Both the position numbers and the translations under genes were made by a program. A stretch of DNA of 12,590 nucleotides. Origin: Parachlamydiales bacterium (lineage in GTDB: Bacteria > Chlamydiota > Chlamydiia > Chlamydiales > Simkaniaceae). The notes below the pieces were generated by a model that was not told the DNA's origin, did not search any database, and saw nothing but the letters and a program-made list of their open reading frames with translations. Where the stretch lies: contig DAOWHK010000179.1 of the NCBI GenBank assembly GCA_030641465.1, positions 1-12,590 on the forward strand, given 5' to 3'. This document shows positions 6,592 through 12,590 of the stretch, piece after piece. How positions within the stretch are numbered: the stretch's first letter is position 1; each line of letters starts with the position of its first letter.

Positions 6592-6622
6592 ATTATAAGG
6601 CCTAATGCCTTACACTTGTCAT
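6592..6622 (-). promoter_or_regulatory. Predicted leftward promoter and 6-bp inverted repeat in the divergent gap
   Basis: Read on the minus strand, a perfect -10 TATAAT lies at 6597-6592, about 18 bases before the GTG at 6574. A 5-of-6 -35 match ATGACA lies at 6622-6617 with a long 19-base spacer. Between them sits an inverted repeat, TAAGGC-CTAAT-GCCTTA (6596-6612), which could be an operator. No equally good rightward promoter for the RNase R gene is visible. Confidence 0.4.
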
Positions 6623-6644
6623 AAAACCTATTAGTAAGAAAAAA

Positions 6645-8588
6645 TTGATTTTGAAAAAAGAAAAAAATACAGATTCCTATTCTGGAAGCATTCATATGCA
6701 CCCTCGAGGGTTTGGTTTTGTCACCGTAAATGATAAAACCTTTACTCAAGATGTTTTTATACCCAAACATTTAACAAAAGGCGCTATGCATGGAGATCTT
6801 GTGGAAATCTCTACATCTCCAAGTGTCAAAAAAAATAAAGGGCCAGAAGGCGCTGTTCTATTTGTCATAGAACGAGCGCAAAAAGAGCTTATTGGAACAA
6901 TTGTCTCCATAGAAAAAAATAAAAACATCATACTATACGTACATTCACTCGGTCCAAAAAGAAAAGTACGAATGGATCTAGAGCAAACTGATGCCTATCA
7001 AATTGCAGACCGCATTATCATGGAAATTCTAGATTGGGGCGACGAAGAAAAACCTCTTCTTTGCGCACCTTTGACTAATATGGGCTCGATTAATAAGCCT
7101 TCCTCCGACATTCCTGCAGCAATTAAAGAATTTAATCTCCGATGCGAATTTTCAAAAAACATTCTTAAAGAAGCGAAATCTTTTGGGAAAAAAGTCACAC
7201 GTAAAGAGAGATCTGAAAGAGAAGATTTTACAAAGCTTGAATGCTTTACAATTGACCCAGACACCGCCAAAGATTTTGATGATGCCCTATCTATTATAAA
7301 AGAAGAAAATGGCCACTATACACTCGGCGTACATATTGCGGATGTTTCTCATTATGTAACACCTGGATCTTCACTTGATGAAGAAGCTAGAAAAAGGTGT
7401 AACTCCACCTATCTTCCTGGGACTTGCGTTCCAATGCTTCCGGAAATGCTCTCTAATCACCTCTGTAGCCTCAAAGAAAAAGTAGTTAGGCTTTGTATCT
7501 CTGTAATAATAAATTTTGATAGCGAAGGTAATCTTTTACACTATGCAATAAAGCGCGGATCCATCTACAGCCAAAAGCGTTTTACCTACAGCGAGGCAAA
7601 ACAAGTTTTGGATGGAAAAGTAAAAAGCAAACATCATGATTCGTTGCAAAAAATGGCAGAACTTTGTCTTTTACTCAAAAAAAAGAGAGCTGAAAGAGGT
7701 TGTATTGATCTTGCACTGCCAGAAGTATCTTTCCAAATAGATGCAAGTGGAATCCCCCGAGATTATAAGATTGTAGAATATGACATTACACATCAACTCG
7801 TTGAAGAATTCATGCTCAAGGCAAATGAAATTGTTGCCTCAGAATTGATAAAAAAAGGAAAAGGAGCAATTTTTCGAATACACGAGCATCCAGCAAATGA
7901 TAACTTAAATGAATTCTATGCACTAGTTCGAACCTTTGGCTTTTCTCTTCCAGCAAGTCCCAAAACAGAAGATCTGCAAAAACTCTTTGCGCAAGCAAAA
8001 GGCGGTCCTTATGAGCAACAAGTATCTGTTGCCTTTGTGCGTAGTATGAAGCTCGCGGTCTATTCCGATCAAAATGTTGGTCATTACGGCCTTTCTCTAG
8101 AAAATTACTGCCATTTTACAAGCCCTATTCGAAGATATACCGACTTAATTATTCACCGTCTACTTTTTGACAAACAAGAAGACCTCAATCTGACACAAAT
8201 TGCTACAGAGTGCTCGGATCAAGAAAGAGTCTCATTTCGCGCAGAGTCAAGTGTATTACACTTAAAAAAGTTAAGGTACTTTAACGAGATACATAAGAAA
8301 AATCCTAATAATAAATACATTGGTACGCTTACCCGCATAAAACCTTTTGGACTATTTTTTGAACTGACTCCTATCCAGCTAGAAGGGTTTATTCACATCT
8401 CGGAGATCGGAAAAGATTACTTTGAATATCTTGAAAAAACGCAAACTCTTCAAGGCAGATCTACAGGAAAAAAATTCCGACTCGGTGATAGGATCGAAGT
8501 AACTCTTGAAAAAATTGACCTCATATTTCAAACAAGTGAGTGGAATCTTGTCATTGAGCCTTCCCAAAAATACCGAAAGAAAAAATGA
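6645..8588 (+). CDS. rnr: Ribonuclease R (VacB/RNB family)
   Basis: Processive 3'-to-5' exoribonuclease that degrades structured RNA and takes part in rRNA quality control and tmRNA-linked decay, in the cytosol. 647 residues, clearly shorter than E. coli RNase R (over 800), mainly from short N- and C-terminal extensions. Domains in order: N-terminal cold-shock OB fold (YSGSIHMHPRGFGFV, 12-26), second OB region (about 80-140), RNB catalytic domain starting near 195 with IDPDTAKDFDDAL, giving the four metal-binding aspartates 204, 210, 212 and 213, then GVHIADVSHYV (228-238), and a C-terminal S1 domain with GTLTRIKPFGLFF and EGFIHISEIG, followed by a short basic tail. TTG at 6645 is chosen because the first OB motif begins before the first ATG (6696); TTG at 6651 is nearly equivalent. 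No strong Shine-Dalgarno sequence is seen. Confidence 0.93.
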   Translation: MILKKEKNTDSYSGSIHMHPRGFGFVTVNDKTFTQDVFIPKHLTKGAMHGDLVEISTSPSVKKNKGPEGAVLFVIERAQKELIGTIVSIEKNKNIILYVHSLGPKRKVRMDLEQTDAYQIADRIIMEILDWGDEEKPLLCAPLTNMGSINKPSSDIPAAIKEFNLRCEFSKNILKEAKSFGKKVTRKERSEREDFTKLECFTIDPDTAKDFDDALSIIKEENGHYTLGVHIADVSHYVTPGSSLDEEARKRCNSTYLPGTCVPMLPEMLSNHLCSLKEKVVRLCISVIINFDSEGNLLHYAIKRGSIYSQKRFTYSEAKQVLDGKVKSKHHDSLQKMAELCLLLKKKRAERGCIDLALPEVSFQIDASGIPRDYKIVEYDITHQLVEEFMLKANEIVASELIKKGKGAIFRIHEHPANDNLNEFYALVRTFGFSLPASPKTEDLQKLFAQAKGGPYEQQVSVAFVRSMKLAVYSDQNVGHYGLSLENYCHFTSPIRRYTDLIIHRLLFDKQEDLNLTQIATECSDQERVSFRAESSVLHLKKLRYFNEIHKKNPNNKYIGTLTRIKPFGLFFELTPIQLEGFIHISEIGKDYFEYLEKTQTLQGRSTGKKFRLGDRIEVTLEKIDLIFQTSEWNLVIEPSQKYRKKK

Positions 8589-8625
8589 ATTATTTTACTA
8601 ACAAATTTTAAAGAGCAGCCTCATT

Positions 8626-9288
8626 ATGAGAAAATATTTTGTTACAGGACTTGTCATCTTATTACCCCTTGCTGTAACGATTGCAATCGTCGTATTTATT
8701 GTAAACTTTCTAACGCAACCATTTATCGGACTTGTTTCCAATTTTATTCAAGAATTTGAAATATTAAAACACGGGTTCCTCTTTCTATCCCCTCAGCAAG
8801 TCATTCGCTATGGCAGCCAATTACTTATTCTTTTTTGCTTATTTCTTTTTACTGTTAGCTTAGGAATGATTGCTCGTTGGTTTTTCTTTAAAACGCTGCT
8901 TAATCTTAGTGATAAGATCCTGCATCGAATTCCCGTTGTAAATAAGGTCTATAAAACGACTCAAGAAATCATTAAAACTATTTTTGTTTCAGACAAAAAC
9001 TCCTTTAAACAAGTGGTTATGGTTCCCTTTCCAAGAGTTGGAACTTACGTTGTAGGAATCATTTCAAGAGATGCTCCTTTGATGTGCGAGGAAGCAGTGC
9101 AAGAAAAAATGGTCTCTGTACTTGTCCCAACAACGCCTAATCCAACAACTGGTTTTTTAATGATGTTCAAGAAATCTGAAATTCACTACATCGACATGAA
9201 ACCAGAAGAGGCAATCAAATATATCGTTTCTTGTGGAGTCATTACTCCCGATCATCCAATTATTGAAGAGACGGCAAAGGAGTTATGA
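8626..9288 (+). CDS. DUF502 family membrane protein, first copy
   Basis: 220 residues. Two N-terminal membrane segments (about 5-35 and 65-92) are followed by a soluble domain. DUF502 marks: GLVILLPLAVTIAIVVF at the N-terminus, RIPVVNKVYKTTQEI in the middle, VVMVPFPRVGTYVVGI, and the most diagnostic VLVPTTPNPTTGFLM followed by IVSCGV. The family includes plant COV proteins and many bacterial members of unknown function. It lies 37 bases downstream of RNase R with only a weak AAAGAG ribosome binding site, and its stop overlaps the start of the second copy (ATGA). It is probably co-transcribed with rnr. Confidence 0.9.
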   Translation: MRKYFVTGLVILLPLAVTIAIVVFIVNFLTQPFIGLVSNFIQEFEILKHGFLFLSPQQVIRYGSQLLILFCLFLFTVSLGMIARWFFFKTLLNLSDKILHRIPVVNKVYKTTQEIIKTIFVSDKNSFKQVVMVPFPRVGTYVVGIISRDAPLMCEEAVQEKMVSVLVPTTPNPTTGFLMMFKKSEIHYIDMKPEEAIKYIVSCGVITPDHPIIEETAKEL

Positions 9289-9938
9289 GAAAATATTTTG
9301 CAACTGGCCTTATTATTCTGCTTCCAATTGCAATCACAATCGCAGTCCTTGTATTTTTCATCAATATTCTCACAGAACCCTTTGTTGGAACCTTAGAAAA
9401 AATCATCAATAATCTCCTTGGACAAGAGATCCAAAATCTAGAAAATCATCACACTTTACTCTTATTTTTTAGCAAACTTCTTAGCCTCATTTTCCTATTT
9501 TTCCTTACAATTACTCTTGGATATCTAGGACGTAAATTGTTTTTCTCCTGGTTCCTTAAGAAAATTAATATACTTTTCACAAAGATTCCAGTTGTAAAAT
9601 CCATTTATTCTGCCACTCGAGATATCTCAAAAATTTTCCTAAAAAATGATAAACGCTTCTTTAAAAAATCAGTTCTTGTTCCTTTCCCTCATAACAAATC
9701 TCTAGCTTTAGGATTAAGTACCGGCATCGTTCCACAAGCCATCCAAAAAGAACTAGATTATAAACTTGAAGCTGTCTTTATACCTACATCTCCACATCCA
9801 ATTTCTGGATTTTTAACCCTGCTAAATCAAAAGGATGTGAAAGAAATTGATCTTTCAACAGAAGAGCTTTTTAAAATCGTGATCTCCTGTGGCATGTATG
9901 ATCCCTCGGAATTAAGGAAAGATGATACAAGAGAATAA
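9285..9938 (+). CDS. DUF502 family membrane protein, second copy
   Basis: 217 residues, paralogue of the preceding gene. Both begin MRKYF followed by TGL and a similar hydrophobic segment, and the first 15 coding bases are identical. Family marks: KIPVVKSIYSATRDI, SVLVPFPHNKSLALGL, AVFIPTSPHPISGFLTLL and ISCGM near the C-terminus. The core PTTPNPTTG of copy one is PTSPHPISG here, so the copies have diverged well beyond a recent duplication. The start has a good ribosome binding site (AAGGAG, ending 9283-9284 region) and overlaps the previous TGA. Membrane segments are at about residues 5-27 and 60-85. Function unknown; the two may form a hetero-oligomer, which is inference. Confidence 0.88.
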   Translation: MRKYFATGLIILLPIAITIAVLVFFINILTEPFVGTLEKIINNLLGQEIQNLENHHTLLLFFSKLLSLIFLFFLTITLGYLGRKLFFSWFLKKINILFTKIPVVKSIYSATRDISKIFLKNDKRFFKKSVLVPFPHNKSLALGLSTGIVPQAIQKELDYKLEAVFIPTSPHPISGFLTLLNQKDVKEIDLSTEELFKIVISCGMYDPSELRKDDTRE

Positions 9939-10353
9939 ACAGCTTAAAATCACTATCTTTCAAGTAAAAAATACCAATACCAAACTTGAAAGAATTTGCC
10001 AAACAGCACTAGAATTTTTTGAAAAAAAAGAGCCCCTGCTCATTAAAGCCCCAGATGTAAAGTCCTTAGAGTTTATTGATCAGCTTCTCTGGCGTTTTCC
10101 AATAGACAGCTTTCTTCCTCATATCATCAAAGACACAAGCTGCAAAGATTATATTGTCATCACAACCTCTAGTGAAAATCCAAATAATGCAAGTGCTATT
10201 TTTAACCTGACAAAAGACCCTATAGATCTATCTAAACATTCTTTTAAGAGAGTCTTTGAGTTTGAAGACCTTAGCAACAAAGAGAAAGTTGAATCTGCAA
10301 AAAATCGCTTTGATCATTATAAGTCGAAAGGTTACACCATCATTGCATATTAA
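9922..10353 (+). CDS. holC: DNA polymerase III chi subunit-like protein
   Basis: 143 residues. In E. coli HolC binds the single-stranded-DNA-binding protein tail and, through psi, the clamp loader of the replicative polymerase. Diagnostic match: a segment LLIKAPDVKSLEFIDQLLWRF and IDSFLPHI (residues 39-68) reproduces the HolC pattern in which a handling motif is followed by LD-x-LLW-x-F-x2-x-SFLPH. Next come a strand (YIVITT), INL-like FNLTKDP, and a C-terminal FDHYKSKGYTIIAY that fits the R-x2-YR-x2-G ending. It starts 17 bases inside the second DUF502 gene with AAGGA just upstream. Outside the SFLPH core the similarity is weak, so the family call is good but not certain. No holD (psi) is visible. 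Confidence 0.72.
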   Translation: MIQENKQLKITIFQVKNTNTKLERICQTALEFFEKKEPLLIKAPDVKSLEFIDQLLWRFPIDSFLPHIIKDTSCKDYIVITTSSENPNNASAIFNLTKDPIDLSKHSFKRVFEFEDLSNKEKVESAKNRFDHYKSKGYTIIAY

Positions 10354-10356
10354 GAC

Positions 10357-10385
10357 TTGAAACTTAGACTGCAGCATTCTATAAT
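10357..10385 (+). promoter_or_regulatory. Near-consensus sigma-70-type promoter
   Basis: TTGAAA (10357-10362), exactly 17 bases, then a perfect TATAAT (10380-10385). A G/C-rich stretch CGGGGC follows directly, the position of the discriminator. Transcription should start near 10391-10393, giving a leader of about 78 bases before the ATG at 10470. It lies just after the holC-like stop and would drive the two small basic proteins, ybeY and the CBS gene. Confidence 0.72.
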
Positions 10386-10400
10386 ACGGGGCAAACTTAT

Positions 10401-10430
10401 GTTTTGAATATCTCTAACGGATGTCAAAAC
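10401..10430 (+). promoter_or_regulatory. Leader stem-loop upstream of the small basic ORFs
   Basis: GTTTTGA (10401-10407) and TCAAAAC (10424-10430) are perfect complements with a 16-base loop, located about 10 bases into the predicted leader RNA and 40 bases before the start codon. No T-run follows, so it is not a typical terminator. It could stabilise the mRNA or bind a regulator; with only 7 mostly A-T pairs it could also be chance. Confidence 0.4.
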
Positions 10431-10469
10431 AAATCCTACAGCGTAAAAATAATTTCAAGGATGAATATT

Positions 10470-10634
10470 ATGGTCAGAATTAGCAAAAAGGATCGCCTAA
10501 AAAACAGTCCACGTAAACCGAAATACCCCTCTCCAAAAACAGGGGCACTTAAAGATAATTTACCAAAGGGCTTCAAAGAACACGAAAATGCATTATCTGC
10601 AGTTCAAGAGATCTATGTTGCAAAAGTCAAATAA
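10470..10634 (+). CDS. Small basic protein, 54 residues, unknown
   Basis: Lys/Arg-rich small protein beginning MVRISKKDRLKNSPRKPKYP, then SPKTGALKDNLPKGF and a less basic C-terminal part (HENALSAVQEIYVAKVK). No membrane segment or known motif. The ATG at 10470 is chosen because AAGGA at 10457-10461 lies eight bases before it; the in-frame ATG at 10461 has AAGG touching it, and the longer frame from TTG 10404 would run through the leader hairpin. It is the first gene behind the strong promoter at 10357-10385 and 18 bases before the small basic protein gene. I recall unnamed small ORFs at the corresponding place in Chlamydia, upstream of ybeY, but cannot confirm identity. Basic charge and context suggest RNA or ribosome binding (inference). 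Confidence 0.68.
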   Translation: MVRISKKDRLKNSPRKPKYPSPKTGALKDNLPKGFKEHENALSAVQEIYVAKVK

Positions 10635-10652
10635 TTAAGTAAGAGAAAATCA

Positions 10653-10814
10653 ATGTCTAGACACCCAAGTTATGGTAAATCAGGAAAATCTGCAAAAAAA
10701 AGAAACGTACTCAAACGTTTTGAGCGAATTGATATATTAAAAGAGTCAGGTCGATGGAAAGAAGGGGAAGATAAAAAAGTCACCGGTCTTCCAAAGACTA
10801 AAGCAAAAAATTAG
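10653..10814 (+). CDS. Small basic protein of the Chlamydiae/Verrucomicrobia family
   Basis: 53 residues, highly basic: MSRHPSYGKSGKSAKKRNVL, then KRFERIDILKESGRWKEGED and KKVTGLPKTKAKN. The pattern KRNVLKRFERI..L...GRWKEG followed by V.GLPKTK matches the 'small basic protein' family (TIGR04137, as I remember it), conserved in Chlamydiae and Verrucomicrobia and with no established biochemistry known to me. Ribosome binding site AAGAG lies about nine bases before the ATG. It lies 18 bases after another small basic ORF and four bases before ybeY, in the unit started by the promoter at 10357-10385. The ybeY context and high charge suggest a ribosome-associated protein (inference). This gene is the strongest taxonomic marker in the window. 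Confidence 0.85.
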   Translation: MSRHPSYGKSGKSAKKRNVLKRFERIDILKESGRWKEGEDKKVTGLPKTKAKN

Positions 10815-10818
10815 CTCC

Positions 10819-11298
10819 TTGAATATTCATTGTGATTTAACAGGTTCCCCGTTTCAACTTTCAAAAGATGAAATAACAAAAGTCACAAGATTCATCCTGG
10901 AATTTAAGACAGTGCAGTGTGACGAAGTCTCATTGCACTTTGTCGATAAAGTCAAAATCGCTAAACTTCACGAAAAATATTTTAACGACGAATCCGTCAC
11001 AGACTGCATTTCTTTTCCCATGGATAACCCAGCCTCTACAAAGGAAATGTATTCAATTCTAGGAGAAATTTTTATTTGCCCAAGCGTTGCAATCGACTAC
11101 TGCCGTGAACATAAATTAGATCCATCAAAGGAGCTTACTTTATATATTGTCCACGGTCTTCTACATCTTCTAGGATACGATGATATTGACGAGAAAGACA
11201 GGCAGCTGATGCGCCTAGAAGAAGATCGAGTAATGATGGCTATTGAAAAAAATCATTTACTCCTTAAAATAGGCTTACCATCAACTAGTATTAGTTAA
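10819..11298 (+). CDS. ybeY: Endoribonuclease / rRNA maturation factor YbeY
   Basis: Metal-dependent protein needed for 16S rRNA 3' end processing and ribosome quality control, acting in the cytosol with RNase R in other bacteria. 159 residues, normal length. Seen: VTDCISFPMD (60-69), LGEIFICPSVA (81-91) and the zinc motif VHGLLHLLGYDD (111-122). His112 and His116 match the first two zinc ligands; the third position, normally His in HGxLHLxGYDH, is Asp122. The start is TTG, four bases after the preceding TAG and without a clear Shine-Dalgarno sequence; the first in-frame ATG is far inside the domain, so TTG is accepted and coupling to the upstream gene is likely. Asp can ligate zinc, so the protein may still be active. 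Confidence 0.92.
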   Translation: MNIHCDLTGSPFQLSKDEITKVTRFILEFKTVQCDEVSLHFVDKVKIAKLHEKYFNDESVTDCISFPMDNPASTKEMYSILGEIFICPSVAIDYCREHKLDPSKELTLYIVHGLLHLLGYDDIDEKDRQLMRLEEDRVMMAIEKNHLLLKIGLPSTSIS

Positions 11299-11301
11299 AC
11301 A

Positions 11302-12590
11302 ATGCCCCTAGAGTACATTTTCTTTCCCATCATCTTCCTTTTAGGATCAAGCTCACTTGTTTTGATGACAAAATCCCTTCAAACTTTGGGACGAATTCAA
11401 ACAAAAAAAGAGTTCAATAAGCGCTCAAAACTGTATTTTTTCTATTTTTTATTAAAACGTCTGTTTCCAAAAGATAAATGGGACAATCTTTTTTTTCTGA
11501 TTAGCTACACCAAACACATCCTTAGAGTTTTTTATGCAACTACTGCTTTTTTATTTTTAATTCGCACTTTTCAGCATGAAAAAATCACCGACGACCCTCA
11601 CACTCCTTACACTTTTTCCTGGCTAATCCTCTTTATTGTCATCATCACAGCTGTAGCCCTTTTTCTAGATTTTATAATGAAGCTTGCAGCTACCTATAGA
11701 CCCACTTTTTTTCTGCGCATTTCAACTCCTCTTGCAAGTTTTTTTCTCCTTCTATTTTCTCCCCTTAACTTTCTTCTCCTAAAAATTCAAAAGCTGCTCT
11801 TTAAGCATCGCACTAAACACACCTCTTTGAATCATCCAGCGAAAGTAAAAGACAAAATACTAGAATTTGTCCATGAAACGGAATTAAGCATGATGCTTGA
11901 CCCCCTGGATCGTAAATTAATTACATCAATCGCATCCTTTAGAGATCGAATCGTTCGAGAAATCATGGTACCTCGCATTGACATATTCCATCTTCCAATC
12001 AACATAACAGTTCATGAAGCTGCTCAAAAATTTACACATGAAGGTTATAGCCGCATTCCCGTATATCGTGACAGTGTAGATAATATCGTTGGAGTAATCC
12101 TCTATAAAGATGTTCTAAATTTCTATGTAGAATGTTATGAAAAAAACCATATATCCCCAAAAGATGTCCCCCTTGAAAACCTCATTACTCCTATTCTTTT
12201 TACTCCAGAGTCGAAAAAAATCTCCCTTCTGCTGCAAGAATTCAAAAGTAAACAAATACATATCGCAATAGTCGTCGATGAATACGGAGGCACTAAAGGG
12301 ATTGTATCCTTTGAGGACATCCTAGAGGAGCTCGTTGGGGAAATAGCAGACGAATATGACACCGATGAAAAAATTCGTTTTATTCCGATGAGTGATGGAA
12401 GCTTCTCAGTCGATGCAAAAATGACAATTGTCGACATAGAAAAAGAGCTTGGGATCACCATTCCACATAGCCCAGAATATGATACGATAGGTGGATATAT
12501 TTTTCATAAAGCAGAAACGATTCCCTCTAAGGGATGGCGACTACATCACGACAACTTTGATTTAGAAATACAAAGTTCAAATGAGCGATC
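11302..12590 (+). CDS. CorC/TlyC-type CBS-domain membrane protein, 3' end cut by window
   Basis: The frame runs from ATG 11302 off the window end without a stop, giving 429 residues so far. The N-terminal half has about four hydrophobic segments (near residues 3-22, 75-95, 110-132 and 142-170), consistent with a membrane domain. Then come LDRKLITSIASFRDRIVREI (about 205-221), a first CBS domain starting MVPRIDIFHL (222 on) with GYSRIPVYRD and IVGVILYKDVL, a second with IHIAIVVDEYGGTKGIVSFE and ILEELVGEIADEYD, and most of a CorC_HlyC transporter-associated domain (DGSFSVDAKMTI, DTIGGYIF). This is the family of hemolysin-like/CorC proteins linked to Mg2+ and Co2+ transport; despite the old name it is not shown to be a toxin. 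It starts three bases after the ybeY stop. Confidence 0.9.
   Translation, partial: MPLEYIFFPIIFLLGSSSLVLMTKSLQTLGRIQTKKEFNKRSKLYFFYFLLKRLFPKDKWDNLFFLISYTKHILRVFYATTAFLFLIRTFQHEKITDDPHTPYTFSWLILFIVIITAVALFLDFIMKLAATYRPTFFLRISTPLASFFLLLFSPLNFLLLKIQKLLFKHRTKHTSLNHPAKVKDKILEFVHETELSMMLDPLDRKLITSIASFRDRIVREIMVPRIDIFHLPINITVHEAAQKFTHEGYSRIPVYRDSVDNIVGVILYKDVLNFYVECYEKNHISPKDVPLENLITPILFTPESKKISLLLQEFKSKQIHIAIVVDEYGGTKGIVSFEDILEELVGEIADEYDTDEKIRFIPMSDGSFSVDAKMTIVDIEKELGITIPHSPEYDTIGGYIFHKAETIPSKGWRLHHDNFDLEIQSSNER

Noticed and set aside
6696..6698. First ATG of RNase R as its start
   Set aside because: It would remove the start of the N-terminal cold-shock domain (YSGSIHMHPRGFGFV), so a TTG start upstream is preferred.
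6486..6770. 94-codon minus-strand frame spanning the divergent gap
   Set aside because: Overlaps the starts of both real genes and the predicted control region; the product has no recognisable pattern.
10404..10469. TTG start at 10404 for the 54-residue basic protein
   Set aside because: It would translate through the leader hairpin, has no ribosome binding site, and lies very near the predicted transcription start; ATG 10470 has AAGGA at good spacing.
12135..12461. 108-codon open frame on the minus strand
   Set aside because: Opposite the second CBS domain and CorC domain of the rightward gene; serine/isoleucine-rich shadow translation.
11302..12590. Literal hemolysin (toxin) function for the CBS-domain gene
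   Set aside because: The TlyC/hemolysin name is historical; the domain order is that of CorC-type ion transport-related proteins.

Overview
The window is AT-rich, densely packed bacterial DNA, and its gene content points to the phylum Chlamydiae, most likely an environmental (Parachlamydiales-type) lineage. The best single clue is a 53-residue protein at 10653-10814 that matches the 'small basic protein' family I remember as shared by Chlamydiae and Verrucomicrobia. It sits directly before ybeY and a CBS-domain membrane protein. The folD-apbE pair also recalls Chlamydia gene order. These assignments are from memory of the families; no database was searched, and the genus cannot be decided.

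Layout. (1) Bases 1-5395 hold one rightward train of seven genes in which every stop overlaps the next start: a 5'-truncated polyprenyl (prenyl diphosphate) synthase, an undecaprenyl-phosphate sugar-phosphate transferase, galE, an mreD-like membrane protein, an inositol-monophosphatase-family enzyme, folD and the lipoprotein flavin transferase apbE. The first three could supply a carrier lipid, load the first sugar on it and supply an epimerised nucleotide sugar; folD serves one-carbon metabolism and apbE flavinylates membrane redox proteins. (2) Bases 5396-5620 hold a nested inverted repeat of about 158 bp followed by a promoter. (3) A small 52-residue membrane-protein gene (5621-5779) follows and converges, with a 15-bp overlap, on a leftward gene for a membrane-anchored, histidine-rich protein (6574-5765). 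(4) A short divergent control region (6575-6644) separates that gene from a rightward unit: RNase R, two tandem DUF502 membrane proteins and a HolC-like DNA polymerase III chi subunit. (5) A near-consensus promoter at 10357-10385 starts a last unit: two tiny basic proteins, ybeY and a CorC/TlyC-type CBS protein cut by the window end.

Most of the window is housekeeping. The points most worth a second look are the replacement of the first two metal-binding aspartates of the prenyl synthase by asparagines, the long nested palindrome flanked by CCTTGA direct repeats, the small membrane ORF with its own promoter, the His-to-Asp change at the third zinc ligand of YbeY, the HolC-like protein outside Proteobacteria, and the strong promoter with a leader hairpin before the ribosome-linked genes. 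I do not see a clear defence system, CRISPR array, transposase or other obviously new multi-gene system.
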